From CAYJAD01 sp964368075 (GTDB lineage: Bacteria; Desulfobacterota; Desulfovibrionia; Desulfovibrionales; Desulfovibrionaceae), in assembly GCA_964368075.1 (NCBI GenBank), contig CAYJAD010000007.1, positions 1 through 64,000 of the forward strand: DNA of 64,000 nt, given 5' to 3'. Made by a program: the position numbers and the translations under genes. How positions within the stretch are numbered: position 1 is the first letter of the stretch; each line of letters begins with the position of its first letter. The notes beneath the pieces were generated by a model. That model had not been told where the DNA came from. It saw only the letters and a program-made list of their open reading frames with translations, and made no database searches. Of this stretch, positions 7,236 to 17,044 are shown piece after piece.

Positions 7236-8866
7236 TGGCCCTGCGTAGTATGGTAGACGCGGGGAATCATATACATAAGCCCCACCTCTTGGTTTTTCGG
7301 TTCATATTGCGTAGCTACAATGACTGAGCCCAAATTCCATAAATGGCCTTGGTCGTACTCTCCGGCTATGGGCGGCCCAAAACGCTGTGTTACCATATCT
7401 TGGATAACCTTTGCATCTTTCACTGTTTTAGCTGGGTAGTCAATTTTAATAAAACCAATCTCTTGGTCTCCTTTATTGACTTTAGCATCATTACTACCAT
7501 AACAAATAGCCATTTCTTTAGAGCCGGGAACCACTTTACCTAAGTCATAAACATCACAAATGAAATTTATATCTTCTCGTAAAGCAGGCACTTTGGAAAC
7601 ACTTAAAGCTGAACGCATGGTAGCCCGCGTAACGCCCTGCTCTTCCCCTAAATTGGCACCAAACAATGTCACCTTAGGGAATTCTTTGGGAAATTTCTCT
7701 TTAGCCATGGCAAATAGCTCTTCTTGAGCCATAATATTTCCGGCCATGGTGGCTCCATAGAGCAATAAAGTAGCACGAGATAAATTTTGCGGCACACCTT
7801 GTCCCACACGATAAAAATGCCCTAAACGCGCTTGCGCCGCCACATTTTGCCCGGCTGCGGCATGACTATACCATGCTACGGCGTCTTTTAAACTGCGTAC
7901 CACGCCTTCACCGCGCTCATACAAAACACCCAAAGCGTATTGAGCATCATGTTGTCCCAGATCTGCCGCTTTGCGAAACCATACCGCAGCAGTATCGGCA
8001 TGCTTTTTTCCTGTGGCATTGCCACGCCCATGCACAAGCATACGTCCGAGATGGTACATACCATCTCTGTGGCCTAGCTCTGCCCCCTTACGAAACCACG
8101 TGAGGGCTTCTTTTGTATTTACAGGAATTTTTGCGTCGCTATGCCCTCTGTCTTGCAAAAGCCCCAAGGCCACCATGGATGGCGCATGCCCTTCACTGGC
8201 AAGCTTTTGCCATAAGGCTATGGCCTGCGCATACTTTGCCTCAGAAAAATCTTTAGAAGCCTCTAAATACGTTTTATTCATGGCCTCTTGCGTGGCTTTA
8301 GGGGCCGGAATTGCCTTTTGCTGGTTTGCAGGGGCAGCAGGTGGCATAAGAGGAGCATTTTGTGGTACTATATTTTGTGCCGGTCTTTGCCCTTGATTTT
8401 GTACTTGATTTTGTAAAGGTGGCTGTATAGGTTTTTGGCCCTGTCCGGTGCCGGGGCCTGTGGGTATAACCACTTGCCCACTGGTCGTTGCAGGATTTTG
8501 CCCAGGATTTTTACCAAGATTTTGTATGGGAGGTTGCACCAAAGAAGGAGCCCCGGCCGGTGCACCGCTATTAGGCTGCGACACTTGAAAGGTCTGAAAG
8601 CCTTGGTTATTCGTGCCCGCACCCGAAGGCGGAGCCACCGGTACAGCGGGTTGCCCCGTGACAGGCAAGGTGTTTGTCGGCGCTTGTGGTGGCGTATAAG
8701 CACCACCGTAAACATCCATACCCTGCTGCTTAGGCTGTTGCCCTGCCTGTTGTGAGGAAGGAACTTGTTGCACAGGAATAGTCTGCGCTGCCTGCACAGG
8801 TAAATATACACACAGCGAAGCCACACAAAAAAAAGATATAAAAAATAAGGAAAAATATTTAAACAT
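7232..8866 (-). CDS. Exported Sel1-repeat protein with Pro/Gln-rich linker
   Basis: A 544-residue protein starting at the ATG at 8866, where GAGG lies five bases upstream; the frame is open further but without a site. Order: signal peptide (ending near VQAAQ), about 160 residues of Pro/Gln/Gly/Asn-rich linker, then about five Sel1-like repeats (motifs such as GHAPSMVALGLLQDRG and GDHAQYALGVLYERG-like units), then a C-terminal domain of about 150 residues I do not recognise. Sel1 repeats bind proteins, often in envelope stress or host interaction. It shares a four-base overlap with the rRNA methyltransferase gene; I see no functional link. Confidence 0.85.
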   Translation of the reverse strand: MFKYFSLFFISFFCVASLCVYLPVQAAQTIPVQQVPSSQQAGQQPKQQGMDVYGGAYTPPQAPTNTLPVTGQPAVPVAPPSGAGTNNQGFQTFQVSQPNSGAPAGAPSLVQPPIQNLGKNPGQNPATTSGQVVIPTGPGTGQGQKPIQPPLQNQVQNQGQRPAQNIVPQNAPLMPPAAPANQQKAIPAPKATQEAMNKTYLEASKDFSEAKYAQAIALWQKLASEGHAPSMVALGLLQDRGHSDAKIPVNTKEALTWFRKGAELGHRDGMYHLGRMLVHGRGNATGKKHADTAAVWFRKAADLGQHDAQYALGVLYERGEGVVRSLKDAVAWYSHAAAGQNVAAQARLGHFYRVGQGVPQNLSRATLLLYGATMAGNIMAQEELFAMAKEKFPKEFPKVTLFGANLGEEQGVTRATMRSALSVSKVPALREDINFICDVYDLGKVVPGSKEMAICYGSNDAKVNKGDQEIGFIKIDYPAKTVKDAKVIQDMVTQRFGPPIAGEYDQGHLWNLGSVIVATQYEPKNQEVGLMYMIPRVYHTTQGQ

Positions 8867-9136
8867 AACAACCTCATATGTTGTCACTATAAAACAAAAT
8901 ATCAGCACTGATTAGGCGCTGTTTCTTTATGCCCTAAAAGCACCAATAAGAAATCCCATCATTCATAGCCAAGTATATTACGCTATTGTGTATTGCTTGT
9001 CATCCTGTAATGATATAGTATTTTTTGCGCGGGGCGCGGCATAAAAGCTGCGCCTATAATAATCTGTTGAACATAAACCTTTCCACGTAGAAACATAACA
9101 AACTTCCTTAATTTTATATAAAAAAATGAGATATAT

Positions 9137-10447
9137 ATGAAAAAACTTCGAGTTTACAGTGTCAGTTTGGGCTGTCCCAAAAATCGCGTCGATACGGAGC
9201 ATTTGCTCGGCTCTTTAGCAGTAGAGCTTGTGCCCACACAGCACTTAGGGCGAGCCCAGATGATTTTTGTTAACACCTGTGGTTTTATAAATACCGCTGT
9301 GCAAGAATCTGTGCGAACTCTTGTGGAGATAGTGCATCACTGTAGCACATTAAAGCGTAAACCTTTATTAGTAGTGGCCGGCTGTTTGGTAGGTCGTTAT
9401 GGAGCCGAGGCTCTGGCACAAGACCTACCTGAAGTAGATTTATGGTTACCCAATGCCACCTTGAACACATGGCCCCAAGAGGTAGCAAACGCACTTAAAC
9501 CTTTAGACTTTGGCGCAAACATTGTGCAAGAAGGCCGTTTACTGTCTTCTTCTGCCTCCTACGCATGGCTTAAGGTTAGTGATGGCTGTAAACATGCCTG
9601 CTCTTTTTGCACCATTCCCTCCATTCGTGGCAAACACCGCTCTGTGCCTGCAGAGAAACTTGTGCAAGAAGCCAAAACATTGGTAAATCATGGCGTAAAA
9701 GAATTAGTTTTAGTAGCTCAGGATGTAAGCACATGGGGCGAAGATTTTAATCTCACCTTGCCAAACCTCTTAGAGCAACTTTTGCCCATACAGGGCTTGC
9801 AATGGCTACGCCTTATGTATTTATACCCCTCGGGCCTTACAGAGAATACGTTAGCTTTCTTAAAAGAAGCAACACAAGACGGTGTTTTACTACCATATTT
9901 TGATATTCCCCTACAGCACGCCCATGCAGATATTTTACAGCGCATGGGCCGCCCCTTTGCAAAAAATCCTTACACTGTAGTGGAACGCGTGCGAAAATAT
10001 TTACCGCAGGCGGCTTTACGCACCACGTTTATTGTGGGATTTCCCGGTGAAAAAGAACATCACTTTACGGCCTTACGTGATTTTATGTTACAAACGCGCC
10101 TGCATCATGTGGGCGTCTTCAGTTATGAAGCGGAGGAAGGTACCACCGCAGCCCTTATGCCAGAGCAGGTAGAAGACAGCATTAAGCAAGAACGACGCCA
10201 CGAACTCATGACTTTACAAGCAGAAATTTCAGAAGATATTTTAGAACAAGAGGTGGGGCAAGATCATACTATTTTGGTGGATGGAGAACATGAAGAATGG
10301 CCAGGCTTACATAAAGGGCGAGTATGGTTTCAAGCGCCTGAGGTGGACGGCATTACCTATGTGAGTGGCCCCGGCGTAAGCACTGGTGCCATGGTGAAAG
10401 GAAATATTGTTGAGAGAAGCACCTATGATTTAACGGCCCTCACCTAG
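9137..10447 (+). CDS. rimO: Ribosomal protein S12 methylthiotransferase RimO
   Basis: Radical-SAM enzyme that adds a methylthio group to an aspartate of ribosomal protein S12. The 436 residues hold the N-terminal UPF0004 domain with C13, C48 and C83 (SLGCPKN, NTCGF, AGCL) binding one [4Fe-4S] cluster, the radical-SAM triad C151, C155, C158 (CKHACSFC) followed by TIPSIRGKHRS, the GFPGE segment and a C-terminal TRAM domain. SLGCPKNRVDTE is typical of RimO rather than MiaB. The ribosome site is weak (a GAGATAT run). It is divergent from the Sel1-repeat gene and followed by its own terminator. Confidence 0.95.
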   Translation: MKKLRVYSVSLGCPKNRVDTEHLLGSLAVELVPTQHLGRAQMIFVNTCGFINTAVQESVRTLVEIVHHCSTLKRKPLLVVAGCLVGRYGAEALAQDLPEVDLWLPNATLNTWPQEVANALKPLDFGANIVQEGRLLSSSASYAWLKVSDGCKHACSFCTIPSIRGKHRSVPAEKLVQEAKTLVNHGVKELVLVAQDVSTWGEDFNLTLPNLLEQLLPIQGLQWLRLMYLYPSGLTENTLAFLKEATQDGVLLPYFDIPLQHAHADILQRMGRPFAKNPYTVVERVRKYLPQAALRTTFIVGFPGEKEHHFTALRDFMLQTRLHHVGVFSYEAEEGTTAALMPEQVEDSIKQERRHELMTLQAEISEDILEQEVGQDHTILVDGEHEEWPGLHKGRVWFQAPEVDGITYVSGPGVSTGAMVKGNIVERSTYDLTALT

Positions 10448-10465
10448 GTCTTGACTGTACCTTTT

Positions 10466-10507
10466 GCCTCTTTTGTGTTATATATTTCATATAAAGAGGC
10501 ATATTTT
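10466..10507 (+). terminator. Terminator after rimO
   Basis: GCCTCTTT pairs with AAAGAGGC (10493-10500) and is followed by ATATTTT. Long AT-rich loop; moderate strength. Confidence 0.65.
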
Positions 10508-10552
10508 AAAAATAGTGTTATCTGATATTAAAAAATTTCTGCTAGGAGCGTT

Positions 10553-12571
10553 ATGTCCGCTACACAAAAAAAGCCATGGTGGCGTCACTTTGAAGATTTA
10601 CATGAGCCTGAAATCGTATTTGAAAATGTGCATTGCCTCACCTATTTAGACAGAGCTGCAGAGCAACACCCTCAGCGCAAAGCCGTTGTATTTCAAAACT
10701 ATTCTTTAACTTACGCTCAGCTACAAAAGCAAGCAGAACATTTTGCAGCTGCCTTACGCTTACGCGGTGTTGAAAATGGCGATAGAATTGCCATCATGCT
10801 ACCGAATATACCTCAAACCATTATTGCAGTGTGGGGGGTACTTAAAGCCGGCGCTGTGGCAGTTATGACCAATCCACTATATATGGAAAAGGAATTAACG
10901 CATCACTTTCAAGATTCTCAAGCTCGTATACTTATTACCTTAGATTTACTTTGGCCTAAGATTGAAGCTTTGTATGATAAACTAGATCTAAGGCTCAGCA
11001 TAGTTACCCGTGTGGCGGATGGTTTAGCTTTTCCTCTTAATATTTTACAACCCTGGAAGGCAAAACGTAGCGGGCAAAAAGCTGAAGTGCCTTTTAATAG
11101 CCAAAGCATACTTCCTTGGAAAAGCTTTATGGACACCAAGGAGCGCTACAAAACACACATAGAAGACCCTCACAACACTTTAGCATTCTTACAATATACT
11201 GGCGGCACCACAGGAGTATCTAAAGCAGCCATGCTCACCCATGCAAACATGGCCGCACAGATGCAAATTTTACGCTATATTGTGGATCAAGCACCGGTGC
11301 GCGATTTTCAATTTTCCTTTCTAGGAATTTTGCCCTTTTTCCATATTTTTGGCCTTGCTGGTAATCTTATTTTACCGGCGGTATTTGCAGGGGCCACTAT
11401 CCCTGTGCCGCGGTATACCCCCACGGATTTATTGGAAACCATTAATAAGTATCGCCCTAACTTTTTCATAGGTGTTCCTTCTGTTTATATTTCCCTAATG
11501 CAGCAAAAAAATCTACCACAATACGACTTATCGTGTATCGATTTGTGCATTTCCGGCGCTGCTCCCTTTCCTGTGGAAGCTTTGACACGCTTTCAAAAAC
11601 TCACAGGTGCCCGCGTTACCGAAGGTCTGGGGCTCACGGAGGCCTCGCCCTGCATTACGGCCAATCCCGTATACGGCAAACAAAAATTTGGTTCTGTGGG
11701 CGTTCCCCTACCCGGTACAGAAGTGCGTATTGTTGACAGTGAGGAAGGCGTGCGCGAACTAGGCCCCCATGAGCACGGGGAACTTATCGTGCGTGGCCCG
11801 CAAATTATGCAAGGCTATTGGAATAAAGAAGAAGAAAACGCCCTCACCTTGCGAGACGGCTGGTTATACACCGGCGACATTGGTTACTATGATGAAGAAG
11901 GGTATTTTTTCTTAGCTGACAGAAAAAAAGATATGATTATCGTGGGGGGATATAACGTTTACCCTCGTGAAATTGATGAAGTATTGCACGAACACCCTGA
12001 GGTAGTAGAGGCCGTCGCCGTGGGTATTCCGCATCGTTCTCGCGGTGAGGTGCTTAAGGCTTTTGTGGTACGCACGCCAGAAAGCACTGTTACTACAGCA
12101 CAACTTATGGCGCACTGCCGTGAAAAAATGGCAAACTATAAGGTTCCCAAGTTTATTGAGTTCTGTGACGAATTACCCAAGTCTTTAGCCGGTAAAATTT
12201 TACGGCGTGTTTTGCGCGAAGCAGAAATTGATAAAATGAAGGCTTCCGGAGACTTTAGTGAAAACCAACTCCCCATGGAAGATTTTGTTGATGAAGCCAT
12301 AGCTGCCCAAAAATCCCAAAATAAAGACACAGCCACCTATATTCGTTCTCAGGCTGAAGAAATGATGGCAGAAGCCAAGAAAAAAGCTGAAGAGGTTATG
12401 GCAGAAGCCAGAAAAAAGGCGGAAGATATGTTAGCAGAAACTAAGAAAAAAACAGAAAGCATGCTAGGCCAATTGGAACAAGCGCGAGTTTCTTTAAAAG
12501 AAAAAGTTGATGAAAAAGTCAGAGAAAAAACAGATGATCCCCCAAAAAATATAAAAAACAAGCCAGAGTAG
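10553..12571 (+). CDS. fadD: Long-chain acyl-CoA ligase (AMP-forming) with charged helical C-terminal tail
   Basis: Activates fatty acids to acyl-CoA through an acyl-adenylate. A TAGGAG site precedes the ATG. Residues about 30-570 are the full adenylate-forming fold: ATP loop YTGGTTGVSK around 214-223, the GLGLTEASP motif, YTGDIGYYDEEGY, DRKKDMI and the C-terminal catalytic lysine in SLAGKILRR. After the enzyme comes about 80 residues not found in standard FadD: repeated AEAKKKAEE/AEARKKAED units of 11 residues, forming an amphipathic helix or coiled coil with alternating Lys and Glu. Such apolipoprotein-like helices can bind membranes or drive oligomers. The gene stands alone. Enzyme class is sure; chain length is inferred. 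Confidence 0.9.
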   Translation: MSATQKKPWWRHFEDLHEPEIVFENVHCLTYLDRAAEQHPQRKAVVFQNYSLTYAQLQKQAEHFAAALRLRGVENGDRIAIMLPNIPQTIIAVWGVLKAGAVAVMTNPLYMEKELTHHFQDSQARILITLDLLWPKIEALYDKLDLRLSIVTRVADGLAFPLNILQPWKAKRSGQKAEVPFNSQSILPWKSFMDTKERYKTHIEDPHNTLAFLQYTGGTTGVSKAAMLTHANMAAQMQILRYIVDQAPVRDFQFSFLGILPFFHIFGLAGNLILPAVFAGATIPVPRYTPTDLLETINKYRPNFFIGVPSVYISLMQQKNLPQYDLSCIDLCISGAAPFPVEALTRFQKLTGARVTEGLGLTEASPCITANPVYGKQKFGSVGVPLPGTEVRIVDSEEGVRELGPHEHGELIVRGPQIMQGYWNKEEENALTLRDGWLYTGDIGYYDEEGYFFLADRKKDMIIVGGYNVYPREIDEVLHEHPEVVEAVAVGIPHRSRGEVLKAFVVRTPESTVTTAQLMAHCREKMANYKVPKFIEFCDELPKSLAGKILRRVLREAEIDKMKASGDFSENQLPMEDFVDEAIAAQKSQNKDTATYIRSQAEEMMAEAKKKAEEVMAEARKKAEDMLAETKKKTESMLGQLEQARVSLKEKVDEKVREKTDDPPKNIKNKPE

Positions 12572-12628
12572 GCGTAACAGGTGGGTAATATATTTACACC
12601 ACTAAACGTTTTATTTATAGTTCTTTTA

Positions 12629-12680
12629 GCCCTGCATTATATTTAATTTTCGCGTTTTGCAAAAAATTTACATGCAGGGC
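12629..12680. other. Stem-loop between fadD and the next gene
   Basis: GCCCTGCAT (12629-12637) pairs perfectly with ATGCAGGGC (12672-12680) across a loop of about 34 bases. No T run follows; it may be a weak terminator or a leader structure. Confidence 0.4.
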
Positions 12681-12710
12681 CATTATTTTACTTCAAAGCG
12701 CAGGGTTTTT

Positions 12711-13196
12711 ATGACAAATATGACCTTAACTACCATATACCATAGGGTAATGCTCTATGCGACTTTCATACTTTTTTTACTATATCTGGGCTTTCCCCAT
12801 TTGCATGGCGAATATTATATTCCCCTCATCTCTCATGAAAATTTACGCCCACAGACCATTGAACTTATAGCTGTGGTAGCACTTACTCTAGTTATGGTGG
12901 GATCATACTTTTCTAAATCCAAGGCAGAAAAGAGTGAAAACATATTTCTTCAACAGCATTGCACATGGATTTTTACCAAATTATCAAATATACTAGCATT
13001 ACTTATTTTAGCATTAGGGGGAGCTTGGCTTGCGGACTTCGCTTTGGGTTGGCTCCTAGACACTGAAGAGGGATTTTTTCAAGATCCTGTTACAATATAC
13101 TCTAGAATCTTGGTGCCTCTCTATCTTTTGGCATATTCCATTTGGGGCAATTATCGTTTTGCAACCAACAAGGGAATGAACAATGACAAAGATTAA
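12711..13196 (+). CDS. Small integral membrane protein of unknown function
   Basis: 161 residues from the ATG at 12711 (MTNMTL), preceded by CAGGG; a TTG further upstream would lie in a stem-loop and is less likely. Four hydrophobic segments are visible (residues about 10-30, 48-65, 85-115 and 130-145) with short charged loops. There is no conserved motif that I recognise. It sits between the acyl-CoA ligase and rpsA, without clear operon links. The hydrophobic pattern supports a real membrane protein. Confidence 0.6.
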   Translation: MTNMTLTTIYHRVMLYATFILFLLYLGFPHLHGEYYIPLISHENLRPQTIELIAVVALTLVMVGSYFSKSKAEKSENIFLQQHCTWIFTKLSNILALLILALGGAWLADFALGWLLDTEEGFFQDPVTIYSRILVPLYLLAYSIWGNYRFATNKGMNNDKD

Positions 13197-13412
13197 GCCG
13201 CATTTTGCTATATAATTTCCTGAAGAGTAAGAAGAAATTTTAAGTAAAAAAAGCTTTAACAATAAAAAAAGGTGACGCCTAACACAGCACTGAAAACAAG
13301 ATGACTTTTTCTTTACAAATAAGAATACTTTTTACTTGTCTTTGATGACACTTTCTGCTATTTGTCCCAAACCCCTTATACAGGGAAATTATTGTTTGGA
13401 GGCTGTGGAAAT

Positions 13413-15137
13413 ATGGCAAACCGTGAAACAGGAAATGAAGCTGAATTAAGCTTTGAAAGTGCTCTTGAGAATTATTTAAGCACCGACTTTGGTGACTTAG
13501 AAGAAGGTTCCATCGTAAAAGGCGAAGTTGTTCGCATTGGCGAAGATCACGTACTTGTAGACGTAAACTTCAAATCCGAAGGTCAAATCCCCGTGCAAGA
13601 ATTTCGCGATTCTGCCGGCAACCTTGCTGTTGCTGTGGGCGACACTGTGGATGTGTATGTGGTACGCAAAGACGAAGGGGCCATTACCCTTTCCTTTGAA
13701 AAAGCAAAAAGAATGCAAGTTTTTGACCAACTTGAAGACGTTCAAGAAAAGAATAGCGTCATTAAGGGTCATATTTTACGTCGCATTAAGGGTGGTTACA
13801 CCGTAGATATCGGCGGCGTTGATGCTTTCTTGCCCGGCTCCCATGTGGATTTACGTCCCGTGCCAGATATGGACGCTTTGGTAAATCAAGAGTTTGAATT
13901 CCGTGTTCTCAAAATTAACCGCCGTCGTAGCAATGTTATTGTTTCACGCCGCGTGCTTTTAGAAGAAGAGCGCGATTCTAAGCGTCAAGATTTACTTGGC
14001 ACCTTAGAAGAAGGCCAAATGGTGGTTGGTAAAGCCAAAAACATCACAGAATATGGCGTATTTATTGACCTTGGTGGTCTTGATGGTCTCTTGCATATCA
14101 CCGATATGTCTTGGCGCCGCATTCGTCACCCCAAAGAAATGATTAGCGTAGGACAAGAATTAGAATTGCGCGTTCTTTCCTTCGATAAAGAAAATAACAA
14201 AGTATCTCTTGGCTTAAAGCAACTCGTGCCCGATCCATGGCAAGATATTACTGCTCGTTTCCCCGAAGGCATGAAGGGTCAAGGCAAGGTAACTAACCTT
14301 GTTGACTACGGCGCCTTTGTAGAACTTGAGTCCGGCGTAGAAGGCCTTGTGCATATTTCTGAAATGTCTTGGACACGTAAATTGCGTCATCCTTCCCAAA
14401 TGGTTCGCGTAGGCGACGAAGTTGAAGTGATTATTCTTGGCGTAGATTGCGACAAAAAGCGCATTTCCCTTGGCATGAAGCAAGTGAAAGCCAATCCTTG
14501 GGAATTGGTGGCTCAAAAATATCCTGAAGGTACTGTACTTGAAGGTACCATCAAAAATATCACTGAATTTGGTATGTTCATTGGCATCGAAGACGGCATT
14601 GACGGCCTTATTCATGTGTCTGACATTTCTTGGACCAAGAAAGTACGTCACCCCAATGAAATGTTCAAAACCGGCGATATCGTACAAGCTAAAGTGCTTA
14701 CCGTAGACCAAGAAAGCGAAAAGTTCACCCTTGGTATTAAGCAATTGGTTGACGATCCTTGGGGACATGTGCCCACCACCTACCCTGTGGGCTGCACCGT
14801 TAAGGGCATTGTAACCAACATCACCGACTTTGGTCTTTTTGTAGAAGTGGAAGAAGGTATTGAAGGCCTCGTGCACGTATCTGAACTTTCCGGCAAAAAG
14901 ATTAAATCTCCTTCTGAGTTATACAAAGAAGGTCAAGAAATCCAAGCTAAAGTTATTCATGTAAGCGCCGAAGAACGTCGCCTTGGCTTGTCTATCAAGC
15001 AAATTCGTGACGAAGAAGAACGCAAAAAACCAAAAGAGTTCCGTGCAGGCCCAGCCGAGACAGGACAAACTCTTGGTGATTTGTTCCAACAAAAAATGGC
15101 TGAAAAAGCCGAAGCTGACGGCGGCGATAACGAATAG
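13413..15137 (+). CDS. rpsA: 30S ribosomal protein S1
   Basis: Binds mRNA on the small subunit and helps start translation of structured or leaderless messages. The ATG at 13413 follows GGAGG by ten bases; the frame continues upstream without such a site. The 574 residues contain six S1 (OB-fold) domains in tandem, each recognisable by a G-x-V-x-N/D-I-T-D/E-[FY]-G core followed by GLxHxSxxS/W and ending in LGLKQ-type strands. The C-terminal 35 residues are charged and disordered. Codon use looks highly expressed. The gene has a 216-base upstream region of its own and a strong terminator, then sppA, the order commonly seen in Desulfovibrio. Confidence 0.97.
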   Translation: MANRETGNEAELSFESALENYLSTDFGDLEEGSIVKGEVVRIGEDHVLVDVNFKSEGQIPVQEFRDSAGNLAVAVGDTVDVYVVRKDEGAITLSFEKAKRMQVFDQLEDVQEKNSVIKGHILRRIKGGYTVDIGGVDAFLPGSHVDLRPVPDMDALVNQEFEFRVLKINRRRSNVIVSRRVLLEEERDSKRQDLLGTLEEGQMVVGKAKNITEYGVFIDLGGLDGLLHITDMSWRRIRHPKEMISVGQELELRVLSFDKENNKVSLGLKQLVPDPWQDITARFPEGMKGQGKVTNLVDYGAFVELESGVEGLVHISEMSWTRKLRHPSQMVRVGDEVEVIILGVDCDKKRISLGMKQVKANPWELVAQKYPEGTVLEGTIKNITEFGMFIGIEDGIDGLIHVSDISWTKKVRHPNEMFKTGDIVQAKVLTVDQESEKFTLGIKQLVDDPWGHVPTTYPVGCTVKGIVTNITDFGLFVEVEEGIEGLVHVSELSGKKIKSPSELYKEGQEIQAKVIHVSAEERRLGLSIKQIRDEEERKKPKEFRAGPAETGQTLGDLFQQKMAEKAEADGGDNE

Positions 15138-15197
15138 TTTGAAAGCCTAAAAAGCAACTTTATTTCTTGAATTTAAGAAATAAAAGACATAGATTAC

Positions 15198-15228
15198 AAG
15201 GGAAGGTTTATAAAACCTTCCCTTTTTT
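15198..15228 (+). terminator. Terminator after rpsA
   Basis: AAGGGAAGGTTT (15198-15209) pairs perfectly with AAACCTTCCCTT (15213-15224) around a three-base loop and ends in a T run. Confidence 0.92.
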
Positions 15229-15322
15229 ATAATTTCTCCGGTGAGATGTTTTTTTAGTAAAAATCATCCTCACCAGTTCCTACCCCTCAAAAAAACCACT
15301 TTAAATATATTGTGAGGCATAT

Positions 15323-16390
15323 ATGGATAAAAAAGATAATTTTACTTTAGAGCTTATTGACGCAAACCCTAATCCCGAGGAAGCATCTACGCAAAAAAAG
15401 GATACTGAAGCCGCAAAGCCTCTTTCCCTTAGTAATAATTCCACCCCCAAAAGCAGCGCGACAGACGCATCTTCCGGCGATAACCTTATTACTGTGACGC
15501 TTTTGCAAGAACTTGTTCGCCTTTTGCAGCCAAAACCTTTTCGCAAGCGTCACCCCATTATTTTTTGGGGTTTTATTCTCAGCCTCTGTTTTATAGGCTA
15601 TTGCGCCTTTGTTCCCGACGAAAGTCCCATTGGGAGCTCTGAACGCATTGCCGTGGTGCGCATAGAAGGCACCATCATGAAAACAGAGCCTCTCTTAAAG
15701 TGGATTAGCAAAATTGAAACTATGCAATCCGTAAAAGGGGTTTTATTGCGCATAAATTCTCCTGGCGGGGGTGCTGCAGCTTCACAAGAAATTTACTCCG
15801 CACTCATAGAACTTGGCAAAAAAAAGCCCATAGTGGCCTCCATGGGCTCTTCTGCCGCATCTGGTGGGTTAATGGTGGCCATGGCAGCACAACATATTGT
15901 CGCTAACCCCAGCACCATTACAGGCTCCATAGGCGTGCGTATGGATGTACCACAAGTTTCTAAACTTCTGGAAACCCTCGGCATAGGCCAAGAAACTTTA
16001 ACCACAGGTAAGTTTAAAGATGTGCCCTCAGTAATGCGCGCCCTAAGCCCCGAAGAGCGAACCTACCTTGAAAGCGTTCTGCAAGATCTTTACGAGCAAT
16101 TTGTATCTATGGTGGCCATAGGACGCAAAATGCCCCTAGGGGAAGTACAAAAAATAGCCGATGGGCGTATTTTTACAGGAAAAGAAGCACAAGCCTTAGG
16201 CATTGTAGACAGTCTTGGGGGGCAAAATGTGGCTTTGGCAAAATTGCACGAGCTCACAGGCCTTGGCAAAGACACCCCACTTTACGAACAGCCTAAAGAC
16301 TTAGATGAATTTTATGAAAAATTTTTAGAAAGCATTGTGAACATAACTCTTAATGCCGAAAGAAATTCTGCTGTATTTTTATATAAGTAA
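15323..16390 (+). CDS. sppA: Signal peptide peptidase SppA
   Basis: Membrane-bound serine protease of family S49 that degrades leftover signal peptides. GTGAGG lies upstream of the ATG. The 355 residues have an N-terminal cytoplasmic stretch (1-75), one membrane anchor (about 78-97) and then the protease domain. RINSPGGG lies at 143-150, the nucleophile S180 is in ASGG, and the general-base lysine is probably K232 in TGKFKD. Length fits the short, single-domain SppA class. It follows rpsA after a terminator. Confidence 0.93.
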   Translation: MDKKDNFTLELIDANPNPEEASTQKKDTEAAKPLSLSNNSTPKSSATDASSGDNLITVTLLQELVRLLQPKPFRKRHPIIFWGFILSLCFIGYCAFVPDESPIGSSERIAVVRIEGTIMKTEPLLKWISKIETMQSVKGVLLRINSPGGGAAASQEIYSALIELGKKKPIVASMGSSAASGGLMVAMAAQHIVANPSTITGSIGVRMDVPQVSKLLETLGIGQETLTTGKFKDVPSVMRALSPEERTYLESVLQDLYEQFVSMVAIGRKMPLGEVQKIADGRIFTGKEAQALGIVDSLGGQNVALAKLHELTGLGKDTPLYEQPKDLDEFYEKFLESIVNITLNAERNSAVFLYK

Positions 16391-16430
16391 AAATATCACT
16401 GATGAATATTTTCTTTGATTGAGCTCATAG

Positions 16431-16503
16431 CGCGTTTTGATTTAAGGGGGAAAGGGCTAACTTTTTGGCGCAAGCAAAAGTATCCCTTTCCTCCTCAAGA
16501 AAA
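16431..16503. repeat. G-rich stem-loop repeat, copy A
   Basis: Starts with GCGCGTTTTGA, then AAGGGGGAAAGGGCTAACTTTT pairs imperfectly with AAAAGTATCCCTTTCCTCCT around the loop TGGCGCAAGC. It lies between convergent sppA and darP and could terminate both. It shares its core and layout with copy E at 63343-63427. Confidence 0.75.
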
Positions 16504-16518
16504 TTCTCCTACAAAGAC

Positions 16519-17040
16519 CTACTCTTCTTGTTCTAACAAAGCTCTTAACTTTCTAAACAGCTCGCGCTTGGCCTTGGGTGAACTTTCTGCTTTAGCCTGC
16601 ACTATAAGCTTTAACACGTCGGTCTTTGCTTGTGGCCATGGAGCCAAAATTCTATCTTGTTCTGCCGTATCGGCCTCAAGCAAAGCTTCACGCAATCTTT
16701 CTGCATGATGCAAAATGGCGCTATCTGCATTGTGTCCTTGTTGTAACACCTGCAAAGCTTCTTGAATGGGGGCTGGGTCACATTCGCGCATAAGCTTCCC
16801 TATATATTGCCTTTGCCTACGCCGTCCTTCATTATCTGTGATGCGCCCCATAAGCTTTAAAGCTTCACGCAAATCTTCATTCAGTGGCAATTTTGCCAGT
16901 TGCCCCGGCGCCAATTTAATGAGCGCATCCCCAATATCTTGCAAAGCCAAACTATCGCGCTTTTTTTGCGAGCGACTTTTGGGTTCTTCGGCAACGCCCT
17001 CTGCATCAAAATCTAATTGAAATTTTTTCTTTTTTGCCAT
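16519..17040 (-). CDS. darP: Ribosome biogenesis factor DarP (YjgA, DUF615)
   Basis: Small helical protein that binds pre-50S ribosomes near the peptidyl transferase centre. The 173 residues begin with a Lys-rich stretch and contain the family features KSRSQKKRDSLALQDIG, LPLNEDLREALKLMGRI and a basic RRRQRQYIGKLMR helix. Normal length for the family is about 170-185 residues. It is the last gene of a three-gene minus-strand set, starting a few bases after the prenyltransferase stop. Confidence 0.9.
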   Translation of the reverse strand: MAKKKKFQLDFDAEGVAEEPKSRSQKKRDSLALQDIGDALIKLAPGQLAKLPLNEDLREALKLMGRITDNEGRRRQRQYIGKLMRECDPAPIQEALQVLQQGHNADSAILHHAERLREALLEADTAEQDRILAPWPQAKTDVLKLIVQAKAESSPKAKRELFRKLRALLEQEE

Positions 17041-17044
17041 AATT

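Noticed and set aside
8978..9202. 74-codon minus-strand frame upstream of rimO
   Set aside because: It overlaps the rimO start antisense and has no ribosome site; the region looks like promoters.
10464..10649. 61-codon frame overlapping the rimO terminator and fadD start
   Set aside because: It runs through the terminator hairpin and into fadD in another frame.
14214..14876. 220-codon minus-strand frame inside rpsA
   Set aside because: Antisense to the S1 domain repeats; no ribosome site or motif.
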